DNA from: Arcticibacter svalbardensis MN12-7
GTDB lineage: Bacteria; Bacteroidota; Bacteroidia; Sphingobacteriales; Sphingobacteriaceae
Direction of reading: 5' to 3'
Length of the DNA stretch: 64,000 nt
Assembly (NCBI RefSeq): GCF_000403135.1
Contig: NZ_AQPN01000098.1
Location: forward strand, 18,800-82,799
Made by a program: the position numbers and the translations under genes. This document shows, piece after piece, positions 1-8,449 of the stretch (within the stretch, counting starts at the first letter, position 1; each line of letters begins with the position of its first letter). Under the pieces are notes generated by a model. It made no database searches, had not been told where the DNA came from, and saw only the letters and a list, made by a program, of their open reading frames with translations.

Positions 1-428
1 CCGTACCGGTATATGGTAAGGGAGATAATATCCGTGACTGGTTATGGGTGGAAGATCATGCCCGTGCGATCGATGTCCTGTTCCATGGTGCAGAACCGGG
101 ACAAACCTATAATATCGGTGGTCACAATGAATGGAAGAACATTGACCTGATCCATGAGTTGTGCAGGATTATGGATAATAAACTGGGCCGCGAGCCAGGA
201 ACATCAGCTAAGCTGATCACCTTTGTGACAGACCGTGCAGGCCATGACCTGCGTTATGCGATCGATTCATCCAAATTACAGCGGGAACTGAACTGGACCC
301 CAAGTCTACAGTTTGAAGAAGGACTGGAGAAAACGGTAGACTGGTACCTACAGAATGAAGAGTGGCTTGAAAACGTCACCTCGGGCAATTACCAGTCCTA
401 TTACCAGGGGCAATATAACGCACGCTAA
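1..428 (+). CDS. rfbB: dTDP-glucose 4,6-dehydratase, C-terminal part
   Basis: This is the 3' end of an NAD-dependent short-chain dehydrogenase of the RmlB family, which turns dTDP-glucose into dTDP-4-keto-6-deoxyglucose. The reading frame is open to the left edge (codons begin at base 3) and shows the family's substrate-binding stretch PVYGKGDNIRDWLWVEDHARA, then YNIGGHNEW and a C-terminal GHDLRYAID segment. The N-terminal Rossmann part and the catalytic Tyr-Lys lie outside the window. rmlC follows after 28 bases and rmlA after that, so this is a dTDP-sugar operon. Recognition is strong; the only limit is that the gene is cut by the window. Confidence 0.93.
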   Translation, partial: VPVYGKGDNIRDWLWVEDHARAIDVLFHGAEPGQTYNIGGHNEWKNIDLIHELCRIMDNKLGREPGTSAKLITFVTDRAGHDLRYAIDSSKLQRELNWTPSLQFEEGLEKTVDWYLQNEEWLENVTSGNYQSYYQGQYNAR

Positions 429-456
429 TTCCATTACCCCAGCATAAAAGAATTAC

Positions 457-1014
457 ATGAATATCATCCCTACACAACTCGAAGGCTGTTTCATTATCGA
501 GCCGGCCGTCTACCCCGATTCAAGGGGTTACTTCTTTGAGAGTTTCAATGAAGCGGGTTTTAATGAAAAGACCGGACTTGCTGTACACTTTGTACAGGAT
601 AACCAGTCGCTGTCCACTTATGGCGTTTTGCGTGGCCTGCACTTCCAGCAGGGAAGCCATGCACAGGCCAAATTGGTGCGTGCCATCAAAGGCACGGTAC
701 TGGACGTAGCCGTAGACCTTCGTGCCGGCTCAGCTACCCTGGGCCAGCATGTCAGCGTGCTGCTGAGTGCAGAAAACAAAAGACAGCTGTTCGTTCCACG
801 AGGTTTTGCCCATGGCTTTGCCGTATTGAGTCCTGAAGCCGAGTTTTTTTATAAATGCGATAACTATTACAATAAAGCCTCCGAAGGGTCATTGCTTTAT
901 AGTGATGCCGATCTGGCTATAGACTGGCAGCTTCCCGCAGGGGATATCCTGGTATCAGAAAAAGACCAGGTCAATGCTACATTTCAAACCTTTAAAGAAA
1001 GATTGAATTCATAA
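457..1014 (+). CDS. rfbC: dTDP-4-dehydrorhamnose 3,5-epimerase
   Basis: A cytoplasmic cupin-fold epimerase acting on dTDP-4-keto-6-deoxyglucose in the dTDP-L-rhamnose pathway. At 185 residues it has the usual family length. The signature GVLRGLHFQ (residues 56-64) carries the expected catalytic His62, followed by a conserved Lys72, an acidic DVAVDLR strand, [10 protein letters not shown] near residue 114 and a tyrosine in FFYKCDNYY. The gene sits between rmlB and rmlA. Its stop codon overlaps by one base the ATG of a 13-codon mini-frame that runs exactly to the rmlA start. No rmlD reductase is seen in the window. Confidence 0.95.
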   Translation: MNIIPTQLEGCFIIEPAVYPDSRGYFFESFNEAGFNEKTGLAVHFVQDNQSLSTYGVLRGLHFQQGSHAQAKLVRAIKGTVLDVAVDLRAGSATLGQHVSVLLSAENKRQLFVPRGFAHGFAVLSPEAEFFYKCDNYYNKASEGSLLYSDADLAIDWQLPAGDILVSEKDQVNATFQTFKERLNS

Positions 1015-1051
1015 TGAGTGTCCTAGATATCACCAAATTAAAAGAACAAGC

Positions 1052-1909
1052 ATGAAAGGAATAATACTCGCAGGCGGCTCAGGCACCAGGCTTCACCCCT
1101 TAACCCTGGCAACCAGTAAACAAATGATGCCAGTATACGATAAACCGATGATCTATTATCCACTGTCGATATTGATGCTGGCCGGGATCAAAGAAATTCT
1201 GATCATCTCGACCCCGCATGACTTGCCAGGCTTTGAAAAGCTGTTGGGTGATGGAAGTAGGTTAGGCTGCAAGTTCTCGTATGCAATACAGGCAGAGCCC
1301 AATGGACTGGCGCAGGCTTTTGTAATCGGGGCAGACTTTGTGGGAATAGATAGTGTGGCTTTGATTTTAGGCGACAATATCTTCTATGGCGATGGCCTGT
1401 CACATTTGTTGCAGGACCTGAGCGAACCCAAAGGAGGAATCGTATTTGCCTACCAGGTATCCGATCCGGAGCGTTATGGGGTAGTGGAATTTGACGCCAA
1501 TAAAAAGGCGATCTCGATAGAAGAGAAACCCGAACATCCTAAATCCAACTATGCAGTACCGGGATTGTATTTCTACGATAATTCGGTGATCGAAATAGCC
1601 AAAAATATTAAACCCTCTCCACGCGGAGAATATGAGATCACGGATGTGAACAAGGTTTACCTGGAACAGGGCAGACTGAAGGTAGGAGTATTGAGTCGTG
1701 GCACAGCCTGGCTGGATACAGGAACCTTTGAATCCCTGATGCAGGCAGGTCAGTTCGTACAGGTCATAGAAGACCGCCAGGGACTGAAGATCGGCTGTAT
1801 CGAAGAAGTGGCTTACCGGATGGGTTTTATCAATGCAGCGCAGCTTAAAGAAGCTGCAACCCCACTTATCAAGAGTGGATATGGACAGTATTTGATGAAG
1901 TTGATTTAA
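1052..1909 (+). CDS. rfbA: glucose-1-phosphate thymidylyltransferase
   Basis: Nucleotidyltransferase joining dTTP and glucose-1-phosphate to dTDP-glucose, the first step of the dTDP-rhamnose pathway. The N-terminus has the nucleotide-binding loop [16 protein letters not shown] (residues 3-18), then [17 protein letters not shown], the metal-site region [11 protein letters not shown] near residue 106, [20 protein letters not shown] and [13 protein letters not shown]. At 285 residues it is full length. It is the last gene of the rmlB-rmlC-rmlA run, with 37 bases separating it from rmlC. The bases after it become visibly richer in A and T. Confidence 0.96.
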   Translation: MKGIILAGGSGTRLHPLTLATSKQMMPVYDKPMIYYPLSILMLAGIKEILIISTPHDLPGFEKLLGDGSRLGCKFSYAIQAEPNGLAQAFVIGADFVGIDSVALILGDNIFYGDGLSHLLQDLSEPKGGIVFAYQVSDPERYGVVEFDANKKAISIEEKPEHPKSNYAVPGLYFYDNSVIEIAKNIKPSPRGEYEITDVNKVYLEQGRLKVGVLSRGTAWLDTGTFESLMQAGQFVQVIEDRQGLKIGCIEEVAYRMGFINAAQLKEAATPLIKSGYGQYLMKLI

Positions 1910-2002
1910 ACGCTAATGAAGGTAAGGCTAATTAAAAGTTATTGTAGATGTATAATTTAAAATCGGTGAGCTTATAGATTTTTGAATATAAATTTTCGAC
2001 TT

Positions 2003-2650
2003 ATGAAAAAGCTTAAACAATTATTTAAGGATTGTGAAAAATCAAACTCAAATTTTTGGGTTGTTTTACTCAGGTCACTTTATTATAGAGCAAGGGGGAA
2101 AAATATAATTCCTCATCAAAGTGTTTATATAAGAGGTATAAAAAATATCAGTACGAAAGGAACTGTAAAAATAGGAATAAAAAATACCGGATTTACACAT
2201 AATAAAGATGTTACATATTTTAATGTTATGGGTAAGGTGGATTTTTTAGGAAGCTTTTCAATTGGTAGAGGCTGCAGATTTGATATAGGAAAAGACGCAG
2301 TGGTTAAACTTGGTGATGGTTCTTATATTAATCCTTATACAAATATTATAATTATGCATGAATTAAATATAGGTAGAGATTGTGCCATTTCTTGGAACTG
2401 TGAGTTTCTTGATGACGATTTTCATAAACTTGAATATGAAGGAAAAAGTGAATTGGAATCAAATGCAATCTCTATAGGAGACATCGTTTGGATTGGATCA
2501 TTTGTGTCAATTTACAAGGGAACTGTAATTCCCGATGGATGTGTGATTGCTTCGCATTCAGTTGTTAAGGGAGTTTTTAAAGAAAAATCCGTTTTAATAG
2601 CAGGCAATCCTGCAAAAGTTGTTAAAAGGAACATATCTTGGAATGGATAA
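2003..2650 (+). CDS. hexapeptide-repeat acyltransferase
   Basis: A left-handed beta-helix acyltransferase (WbbJ/LbetaH type), probably O- or N-acetylating a sugar of the surface polysaccharide. Hexapeptide turns are visible from about residue 60 to the end, with INPYTNIIIMHELNIGRDCAISWNCEFLDDDFH giving the catalytic-type His, followed by GDIVWIGSFVSIYKGTVIPDGCVIASHSVV and the closing AGNPAKVVKRN. ATG at 2003 is chosen; a TTG seven codons earlier is less likely. The gene is clearly richer in A/T than rmlA before it, which suggests separate acquisition, as is common in O-antigen loci. Its acceptor cannot be deduced. Confidence 0.85.
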   Translation: MKKLKQLFKDCEKSNSNFWVVLLRSLYYRARGKNIIPHQSVYIRGIKNISTKGTVKIGIKNTGFTHNKDVTYFNVMGKVDFLGSFSIGRGCRFDIGKDAVVKLGDGSYINPYTNIIIMHELNIGRDCAISWNCEFLDDDFHKLEYEGKSELESNAISIGDIVWIGSFVSIYKGTVIPDGCVIASHSVVKGVFKEKSVLIAGNPAKVVKRNISWNG

Positions 2651-2695
2651 AGGTTATATGATCCGCTCTTGTTTCTGTTTTACCATTATTTATTT

Positions 2696-2750
2696 ATGTC
2701 AATAACTTGATTGTCTAAAAAATATCAAGTTATTGACATTTTCCTTTTTT
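2696..2750. terminator. bidirectional terminator
   Basis: Perfect 16-bp inverted repeat (2696-2711 with 2724-2739) around a 12-base loop, followed by a T-rich run on the plus strand. It lies between the acyltransferase and the converging gmd gene and can serve both. Confidence 0.75.
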
Positions 2751-2800
2751 ATATTAATTTTACGATTATTAGAAGTTTCCGAATGTTTTTAATGTAATAC

Positions 2801-3916
2801 TTATTCATATTGATTTTTAACGGTATAACCCAGTTGTTTAAGCGTACGTTCTTTGCGGAACAGCTCTACATCTGAAGTCATCATGTCTTTAACCAGTGCT
2901 GGCAAATCATATTTAGGAATCCATCCCAGCTTGGTGTTGGATTTAGTTGGATCACCGATCAAAAGTTCAACCTCTGTTGGACGGAAATAACGGGGATCTA
3001 CTGCAACCACCTGAGTGCCTGCTTCAACCTGGTATTCGGGATTAGAGCAGGAAACAACGAATCCTTTTTCATCTATTCCTTCGCCTTTGAATTCAATTTG
3101 AATACCTACTTCAGAGAAAGCCATCCGGATGAAATCACGAACGGTAGTGGTAACACCTGTAGCAATGACAAAGTCTTCAGGGACTTCCTGTTGCAGGATC
3201 AACCACATGGCTTCTACGTAATCCTTGGCATGTCCCCAATCTCTTTTGGCATCCAGGTTTCCAAGGTATAGGCAACTCTGCATTCCAAGGGCAATCTTGG
3301 ATACCCCTCTTGTGATTTTGCGGGTTACGAATGTTTCTCCGCGTAATGGGCTTTCATGATTAAACAGGATTCCATTACAGGCAAAGATGCCATACGCCTC
3401 ACGGTAGTTGACCGTAATCCAGTAAGCATACATTTTAGCCACAGCATAAGGAGAACGTGGATAAAAAGGTGTGGTTTCTGATTGTGGAACTGCTTGTACC
3501 AATCCATACAATTCGGATGTGGATGCCTGATAGATTTTAGTCTTTTTAGTTAAGCCCAAAATACGAATAGCCTCAAGCAAACGAAGAGTACCGATACCAT
3601 CTGCATTTGCAGTATATTCTGGGGTATCAAAACTTACCTTCACATGGCTCATGGCTCCCAGGTTATAGATTTCATCAGGTTGTACCTGCTGAATGATACG
3701 GATCAGGTTAGTGGAATCGGAAAGATCGCCGTAATGCATAAAGAAACGAACATCTTCGTCATGTGGATCCTGGTATAAATGATCAATACGATCGGTATTA
3801 AACATGGAACTTCTGCGTTTTATACCATGTACTTCATATCCTTTGGATAATAGTAATTCGGCAAGATATGCACCGTCCTGACCTGTAATACCTGTTACTA
3901 AAGCCTTTTTTTTCAT
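2801..3916 (-). CDS. gmd: GDP-mannose 4,6-dehydratase
   Basis: Extended short-chain dehydrogenase converting GDP-D-mannose to GDP-4-keto-6-deoxy-D-mannose, the precursor of GDP-fucose, GDP-rhamnose or GDP-perosamine. The N-terminal NADP-binding loop TGITGQDG (residues 8-15) is followed by GIKRRSS, the catalytic ASTSELYG (Ser132, Thr133, Glu135) and [10 protein letters not shown] (Tyr157, Lys161), then [17 protein letters not shown]. The 371 residues match the family. It is read on the minus strand with no fcl (GDP-fucose synthase) gene beside it in this window, so the final sugar is not decided here. The bases upstream are very A/T rich with an 8-5-8 dyad at 3977-3997. Confidence 0.96.
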   Translation of the reverse strand: MKKKALVTGITGQDGAYLAELLLSKGYEVHGIKRRSSMFNTDRIDHLYQDPHDEDVRFFMHYGDLSDSTNLIRIIQQVQPDEIYNLGAMSHVKVSFDTPEYTANADGIGTLRLLEAIRILGLTKKTKIYQASTSELYGLVQAVPQSETTPFYPRSPYAVAKMYAYWITVNYREAYGIFACNGILFNHESPLRGETFVTRKITRGVSKIALGMQSCLYLGNLDAKRDWGHAKDYVEAMWLILQQEVPEDFVIATGVTTTVRDFIRMAFSEVGIQIEFKGEGIDEKGFVVSCSNPEYQVEAGTQVVAVDPRYFRPTEVELLIGDPTKSNTKLGWIPKYDLPALVKDMMTSDVELFRKERTLKQLGYTVKNQYE

Positions 3917-4029
3917 TTGTAATTTCTTAGGGGTTGATTCTAAATTATAGAAACTTAGAAGTTATGTATAGAAACTGTATAATTTTAATAATTATACGTA
4001 AATATATGTGAAATTAATGAATAATTGGC

Positions 4030-4854
4030 CTAGAAAAAGCTAATACAGTAATCGCTCTTTTCGCAGGGTTGTGGAGCAACATCGCTATAAGAGGCTTGTT
4101 CATCACCAATCCGTATATCATCATAAAAGATTGTTCTTTTAGATGTAATACTAGGAGTCCAAGAAGTCTTCCACAGTCCTAATTTTAAGTAAGATCCTTT
4201 CTTGTCATTACTGCAGTTGGGTCCTTTATATTTAGCAACTAATACTTTATTCCTCCACACTTCAATTAACCCATCCTCCTCCCAAGTTGATTTGATGTGA
4301 AATACTAAATCATTCCATGAATTAATAATATACGGTCCTAAATCAATTTCTTTGATTCCGTCTGGTTTGATGTTAACTGAGTCTTTTGCCCATTGAACTA
4401 TTAGGTATAAGCGTCCATTTTTAGATTGGCAATATATAGTTGCACCTCGATAAGTTTCACCTAAATCAAAATCTGGATATCCAACCCATTGTAGAATACT
4501 TTCACCTTGATTATCTGGAACATAGTGTTTTGAAAAAAAAACACTTAATCCGTACCATCTTTCATATTTTGCTTGTGATTCAGGCTTTAATGTTAATTCA
4601 GCGTTTATAATGTTGGTTTGAGTTGAAAATGTTTTATTGAGTTCCATTCGAACAGAAAACTTTCCAGTTTTTGCTATTGAGTCACTTTTTAATATGGAAT
4701 AACTAAAGCCTTTTTCTTGATTATTCCACATAGATAAGCAATTCAATTCTTCAAATTCGCAATCAAACAGGAGATGGGATCTTTTATAAGGCTCTTCAGT
4801 TTTGGATAAAGCAGGCGCAATAAAAGTAAGAAGTAAGCACAAAAAGTAAGGCAT
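4030..4854 (-). CDS. secreted polysaccharide lyase-like protein (heparin lyase I fold)
   Basis: The protein starts with a hydrophobic signal-like segment (MPYFLCLLLTFIAPALS) and continues as a beta-sandwich resembling the heparin lyase I / Polysacc_lyase family. Characteristic pieces are KYERWYGLSVFFSKHYVPD (near residue 95), ILQWVG, LGPYIINSWNDLVFHIKST, IEVWRNKVLVAKYKGPNC and YLKLGLWK near residue 223. Placement beside gmd in a polysaccharide locus suggests it trims or releases the polymer, as lyases in exopolysaccharide clusters often do, but the substrate is unknown. The gene is A/T rich. The fold call is by pattern only. Confidence 0.7.
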   Translation of the reverse strand: MPYFLCLLLTFIAPALSKTEEPYKRSHLLFDCEFEELNCLSMWNNQEKGFSYSILKSDSIAKTGKFSVRMELNKTFSTQTNIINAELTLKPESQAKYERWYGLSVFFSKHYVPDNQGESILQWVGYPDFDLGETYRGATIYCQSKNGRLYLIVQWAKDSVNIKPDGIKEIDLGPYIINSWNDLVFHIKSTWEEDGLIEVWRNKVLVAKYKGPNCSNDKKGSYLKLGLWKTSWTPSITSKRTIFYDDIRIGDEQASYSDVAPQPCEKSDYCISFF

Positions 4855-5004
4855 TAGGATTTTTTTTCAAAATTAATCCTAAATGTCTCTTATTAAAGGG
4901 CTTGGTGTAGTGTTTTAAAATGATATATATTACATTATGCAATTGGATCAGAACTGACGAATTATTCTCAGTCTTAAATATCAAGGAGCTGAAGAAGTAG
5001 AAAT

Positions 5005-5244
5005 TTAGAAGTACCTGTAAAGGATATTCTTTCTTGAAGCAAGCAAGCAAGATTTTTTAATGTGTTTTTCGTAAGTGTTGAACTTATTTCGGCAATTCGG
5101 GCACCAAAATCTTCTGATTTTAACCCAGGGCAATAGTGCTTTAATCAATGTATTGCTGGAGATACGATAATCCGTAACTGCCTTGCATCTTGGACAAGTA
5201 GTTTGATTAAGAATAATGTTTGGTGCGAATTTTGATATTTCCAT
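5005..5244 (-). CDS. small zinc-ribbon protein, divergent family member 1
   Basis: A 79-residue protein with two CxxC knuckles, CPRC (Cys17, Cys20) and CPNC (Cys48, Cys51), separated by exactly 27 residues. The same CxxC-N27-CxxC spacing occurs in three other small genes at 7897, 8170 and 9764, which is the main reason to treat this as a real member of one family. Between the knuckles there is a hydrophobic stretch ending in KIRRFWC, matching RRFKC in the others. It lacks the IPNP motif of the other three and has a longer C-terminal tail. Function unknown; a structural zinc ribbon is inferred. Confidence 0.6.
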   Translation of the reverse strand: MEISKFAPNIILNQTTCPRCKAVTDYRISSNTLIKALLPWVKIRRFWCPNCRNKFNTYEKHIKKSCLLASRKNILYRYF

Positions 5245-5375
5245 GATGTTGTTAATATGCTGTTTAATTGCTCAATAGTATACAGTATGGCTTGTTATAC
5301 GACTCAAATAGTGTATAAGTTACCTCATAATGGGGATAATGTTGTTATGACATCAAATAAGAGTTATTTGGAATT

Positions 5376-6158
5376 TTAAAGCGTAATGCTCAGTTTGAGC
5401 TGCATATTGGGAGTAGAGATTTTTTCTTTGCCGGCAGTAGCTCCTACACCGGTGTCGTATGCATTGTAGTTTGTTTTTACATCCCCTTTTATATAGTCTA
5501 TGGCCAATCCTATCGACTTTCGGCGTAAAGTGATTCCAAAGGAGGTTTCTATGCCATAGGCCATTCTGTTTTTTACATCTTCTGCATCGAAACTTTTGTC
5601 TACTTGTTCGCGGCTGTAATTGGCAAATGTAAAATACCGATCGTCGGCTTGACCTGAGTTCTGATGATAGATCAGATCGAAAAACCGGATAATAGGAACA
5701 ATCTGAATCCGGGCATCCAATACTACTTTCTCAATTGGGTTGAAAGAGATCATTGGTCCAATTTTGGTTGATACTGCAACTGCGATCCGGGTATCTGTTG
5801 CGTTTTTACTTTCTCCACCGGATTCAAGGGCATAATCGATCCATTCATCCATCCTGTTGTAATTTAAAGATAATAGTGTCCAGTCTAATCCATAATTGAT
5901 CGGTTCCTTTGTATTCCTGTTTTTGATATAAAACATTCGTCCAAATTCCATTACAAAACCTGTTTCGGCTCCATATCTCCCGCTAAATACATTTTGTTTG
6001 GGTGATAATCCGTAATCCAATCCTTTGCCCAACGTATTTAGACCTATGCGCACGTAATCGTCGCGAAAGAAGGAACGTGAATTTTGGCCCTGTAGAGGGA
6101 TCGAGACACATAAAAGGATTATAAGCCTGAAGAACGAGAAAATTGTTTTTCTTTTCAT
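5376..6158 (-). CDS. secreted or outer-membrane beta-barrel-like protein
   Basis: Hypothetical exported protein of 260 residues. An N-terminal signal sequence (MKRKTIFSFFRLIILLCVSIPLQGQ) is followed by alternating amphipathic segments such as YVRIGLNTLGKGLDYGLSP and SIGLAIDYIKGDVKTNYNAY, and the chain ends in the beta-strand-like MQLKLSITL. Length, glycine/aromatic pattern and C-terminus suggest a small outer-membrane beta-barrel. No catalytic motif was seen. It is transcribed away from the WcaF-like gene. The intergenic stretch between them carries two small dyads. It could be a porin-like accessory to polysaccharide export, but nothing shows this directly. Confidence 0.6.
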   Translation of the reverse strand: MKRKTIFSFFRLIILLCVSIPLQGQNSRSFFRDDYVRIGLNTLGKGLDYGLSPKQNVFSGRYGAETGFVMEFGRMFYIKNRNTKEPINYGLDWTLLSLNYNRMDEWIDYALESGGESKNATDTRIAVAVSTKIGPMISFNPIEKVVLDARIQIVPIIRFFDLIYHQNSGQADDRYFTFANYSREQVDKSFDAEDVKNRMAYGIETSFGITLRRKSIGLAIDYIKGDVKTNYNAYDTGVGATAGKEKISTPNMQLKLSITL

Positions 6159-6284
6159 AGCATTTCCTTTTAAAGAATGTTGCTTCTCAAGTATGTATAT
6201 GACATACTGTGTAGTTCTGTATCTAAACGATACACTTTACAGACTTATTGCCTAAGAAAGGCTTTGTTAGTTATCTTGGTGCAC

Positions 6285-6841
6285 ATGGAATATGCATCTA
6301 AAGTAAGATTGGCGCAGTTTGATCCTTCTGAAAATTTGGATCGGGGAGCTTCCAGGCTTAAAGAAATAGCTTGGTACCTGGTTAAAATTTGTTTTTTCTT
6401 TCTGCTTTGCCTTATCCGAATGGCTTTAAAAAGGTGCTTCTTGAGCTTTTCGGAGCTAAGATCGGAATTGGCCTCGTGCTTAAACCTCGGGTGAATATTC
6501 ATTTTCCCTGGAAACTGGAGATTGGGGATCATGTGTGGATTGGTGAAGAAGCTGCCTTATTGAATTTTGAAAAGTTAACTATCGGAAATAATGTATGTAT
6601 CTCCCAGCGTGTCTTTCTTTGTGGTGGTAATCATGATTTTAGGAATCCTGCTATGCCTTATCGGAATGGTCCTATTGTTTTAAAAGATGGTTGCTGGATT
6701 GGCGCTTGTTGTTTTGTTGCTGCTGGTGTGACGGTAGGGGTAGATACTGTGGTGACTGCCGGATCTATTGTGACTGCCGACCTGCAAGACAATGGAATCT
6801 ATAAAGGAGATCCTTTAATGCTGATAAAGAACAGATGGTAA
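6285..6841 (+). pseudogene. WcaF-like acetyltransferase, interrupted by a -1 frameshift
   Basis: Colanic-acid-type (WcaF family) hexapeptide acetyltransferase. The N-terminus, MEYASKVRLAQFD to IAWYLVKICFF, is in one frame and the rest, from LSALPYP through IGDHVWIGEEA, CISQRVFLCGGNHDFRNP and DGCWIGACCFVAAGVTVG, is in the -1 frame. The switch falls at the T run 6392-6397. One extra T there would give a continuous 185-residue protein of normal family length. The zero frame at that point reads T TTT TTC, a classical slippery heptamer, so either a mutation, a sequencing error or -1 frameshifting is possible. All expected motifs on both sides are intact. No strong stem-loop is visible just downstream. 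Confidence 0.8.
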
Positions 6842-6927
6842 AATGCTTTTTATTGACGCAATTACTACATAAACGAGAAGATTTAAGAAGCTTTGCCTCA
6901 ACAATCGTTCAAGTTCTGCCTTGTGTG

Positions 6928-6935
6928 TACGTTTG
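6928..6935 (+). promoter_or_regulatory. putative Bacteroidota -7 box (TACGTTTG)
   Basis: Exact match to TAnnTTTG, about 65 bases before the DUF6266 gene. No well-spaced -33 element was found, so this is tentative. Confidence 0.35.
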
Positions 6936-7000
6936 TTTCATCAGGACGGCGCAGCAGTATTGCTGGTCACTTGATAGAAACAATTTAATACATAAATATA

Positions 7001-7636
7001 ATGGGAGAATTTAACAAAGGCGTATTGGGCGCATTTTCAGGGAAAGTAGGAAGCGTAGTCGGTAGTAACTGGCGCGACATCGATTACATGCGTGGACTGC
7101 CTAAAAAGTCCTCTAAGCCAGCTACGGCTAAACAGCTGCTCGTTCGTGACAAGTTCCGATTGCTGATCCAGTTTTTAACATTGGTCAAGGCTGTGATCGA
7201 CCAGGGATTCAAGAACGAGGATACTCGTCGGGCGACTGCGTTTAACCTGGCATTTACAGCTAATAAAGATGCCTTTGCCGGTACTGATACCGAACCGGAA
7301 TTGGATTTTAGCAAAATGATTTTCAGTAAGGGATCGGGTGTGAACAAAGCAACCGGCTGTAAGGTTGTTGCTGATGGTGAAGGTGCTTTGACTGTTACCT
7401 GGGATGCGATCAGCGGTAATGCGCAAGCGCTGACTGATGAGGCAACTATCGTGTTGTACAGTGAGGAGTATAATGAAGTGGTTGTGCAAGTGGGTGCACT
7501 TCGGAGTTTGAATACTGCTCAGCTCGAAATTCCATCAAACTGGGTTAGCTGTACCATCCACGGGTATGTGTACATGACTTCAAAAGAGGATAAAAACTCC
7601 TTGACTTCGTATGCAGGGGCACTGTCTGTTTTATAA
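7001..7636 (+). CDS. DUF6266 family protein
   Basis: A 211-residue protein whose start, MGEFNKGVLGAFSGKVGSVV followed by GSNWRDIDYMRGLPK, is typical of DUF6266, a family of unknown function found mainly in Bacteroidota and often in several copies in Pedobacter-like genomes. The N-terminal third is basic and glycine-rich, the middle is helical (FRLLIQFLTLVKAVIDQGF), and the C-terminal part resembles a beta-rich domain (GALTVTWDAISG, IVLYSEEYNEVVVQ). No signal peptide or catalytic motif is visible. It stands alone with a putative promoter upstream and a strong terminator downstream. Its function is not known and cannot be deduced here. Confidence 0.8.
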   Translation: MGEFNKGVLGAFSGKVGSVVGSNWRDIDYMRGLPKKSSKPATAKQLLVRDKFRLLIQFLTLVKAVIDQGFKNEDTRRATAFNLAFTANKDAFAGTDTEPELDFSKMIFSKGSGVNKATGCKVVADGEGALTVTWDAISGNAQALTDEATIVLYSEEYNEVVVQVGALRSLNTAQLEIPSNWVSCTIHGYVYMTSKEDKNSLTSYAGALSVL

Positions 7637-7662
7637 GAACAGCGTTTTATTTGTGATTTGAT

Positions 7663-7698
7663 AAAGAGCTCGTCCCGGAAAAGGGGCGGGCTCTTTTT
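7663..7698 (+). terminator. rho-independent terminator after the DUF6266 gene
   Basis: A 14-bp stem (7663-7676 with 7683-7696, two G-T pairs) with loop GGAAAA, followed by a T run. It sits 26 bases after the stop codon. Confidence 0.88.
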
Positions 7699-7896
7699 GC
7701 TATTGTTCATCAATTGTTAAATTTTCTCAAATTTTCATAGTATGGTTGGGGATTAAAGGTACGGATGCCATGATATAGTGGTATCTTCGGATATTAAAAT
7801 AGATAGAATGAATATACCTTTACTTTTCTCAGATTTATCGTCAAAACATTCTGCTGTTAGATATCGTATAATGTATAATTTAACAAATACAGCTCA

Positions 7897-8112
7897 ATGA
7901 AAAAGGATAGGGTTCTTGAATTTACTTCAAAAAGAAAAAATATTGATGAGGCTCCTGATAATCCGCAGCATGTATGTCCTAAATGTAATTTATACACGGG
8001 TTATAGAATTCCTAATCCAAAAATAATTGATCGGTATTTCTTTTGGCTATCCTTGCATCGGTTTAAATGCACCCATTGTAGCAACAAATTTTTCATCATA
8101 ATACGTGATTAA
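7897..8112 (+). CDS. small zinc-ribbon protein, family member 2
   Basis: A 71-residue protein with CPKC (Cys27, Cys30) and CTHC (Cys58, Cys61) knuckles spaced by 27 residues. Between them lie YTGYRIPNPKIIDRYFFWLSLHRFKC, closely similar to the genes at 8170 and 9764. The N-terminus (MKKDRVLEFTSKRKNIDEAP) is basic and unrelated to that of the other copies. It is in tandem with the 8170 copy, 57 bases apart. A zinc ribbon with an aromatic hydrophobic loop is inferred; binding of nucleic acid, protein or membrane would all be compatible. No known function was recognised. Confidence 0.65.
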   Translation: MKKDRVLEFTSKRKNIDEAPDNPQHVCPKCNLYTGYRIPNPKIIDRYFFWLSLHRFKCTHCSNKFFIIIRD

Positions 8113-8169
8113 AGCTTAATTAGTTCGCTATAAGGCCTTTGCTTGTGGTTTTTTTAGTATTTTAGCGAT

Positions 8170-8373
8170 GTGCACGTTATTGACGCTTCCGGTAGATTAA
8201 TTAGAAAAGCGGACACGGATGAAAGTCCGTTGTTTTTGTGCCCTCAGTGTGGGGGATACACGGGTTGTACGATTCCTAATCCTAAGGTTATTGATACCTT
8301 TTTTTACTGGTTTTCTTTAAGAAGATTTAAATGTAATTTTTGCGGTAAAAAGTTTTACATCAGTATCAAATAA
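8170..8373 (+). CDS. small zinc-ribbon protein, family member 3
   Basis: A 67-residue protein, HVIDASGRLIRKADTDESPLF then CPQC (Cys24, Cys27) and CNFC (Cys55, Cys58) with IPNPKVIDTFFYWFSLRRFKC between. It is the closest relative of the 9764 gene, sharing the ID(A)xGRLxxxADTDxSPLF lead and the ending. GTG at 8170 is the start because a stop lies in frame five codons upstream and no ATG is available in frame. Compared with 9764 it lacks about 20 N-terminal residues. It precedes the acyltransferase-3 gene at 8450, perhaps in one transcript. Function unknown. Confidence 0.62.
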   Translation: MHVIDASGRLIRKADTDESPLFLCPQCGGYTGCTIPNPKVIDTFFYWFSLRRFKCNFCGKKFYISIK

Positions 8374-8449
8374 ACCTGCTGTTTTATTTGATATTTTGTT
8401 TTGAAAGGTGTTAGATTTCAGTAGATTAGACTTTTCAAATCTACCTGAG

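Noticed and set aside
4796..5050. Minus-strand open frame of 84 codons between the lyase-like gene and the first zinc-ribbon gene
   Set aside because: It overlaps both neighbours, has no recognisable domain and has the composition of random A/T-rich DNA.
6245..6532. Minus-strand open frame opposite the wcaF-like gene
   Set aside because: It is antisense to a gene with clear family motifs; the frameshift in that gene explains the coding pattern better.
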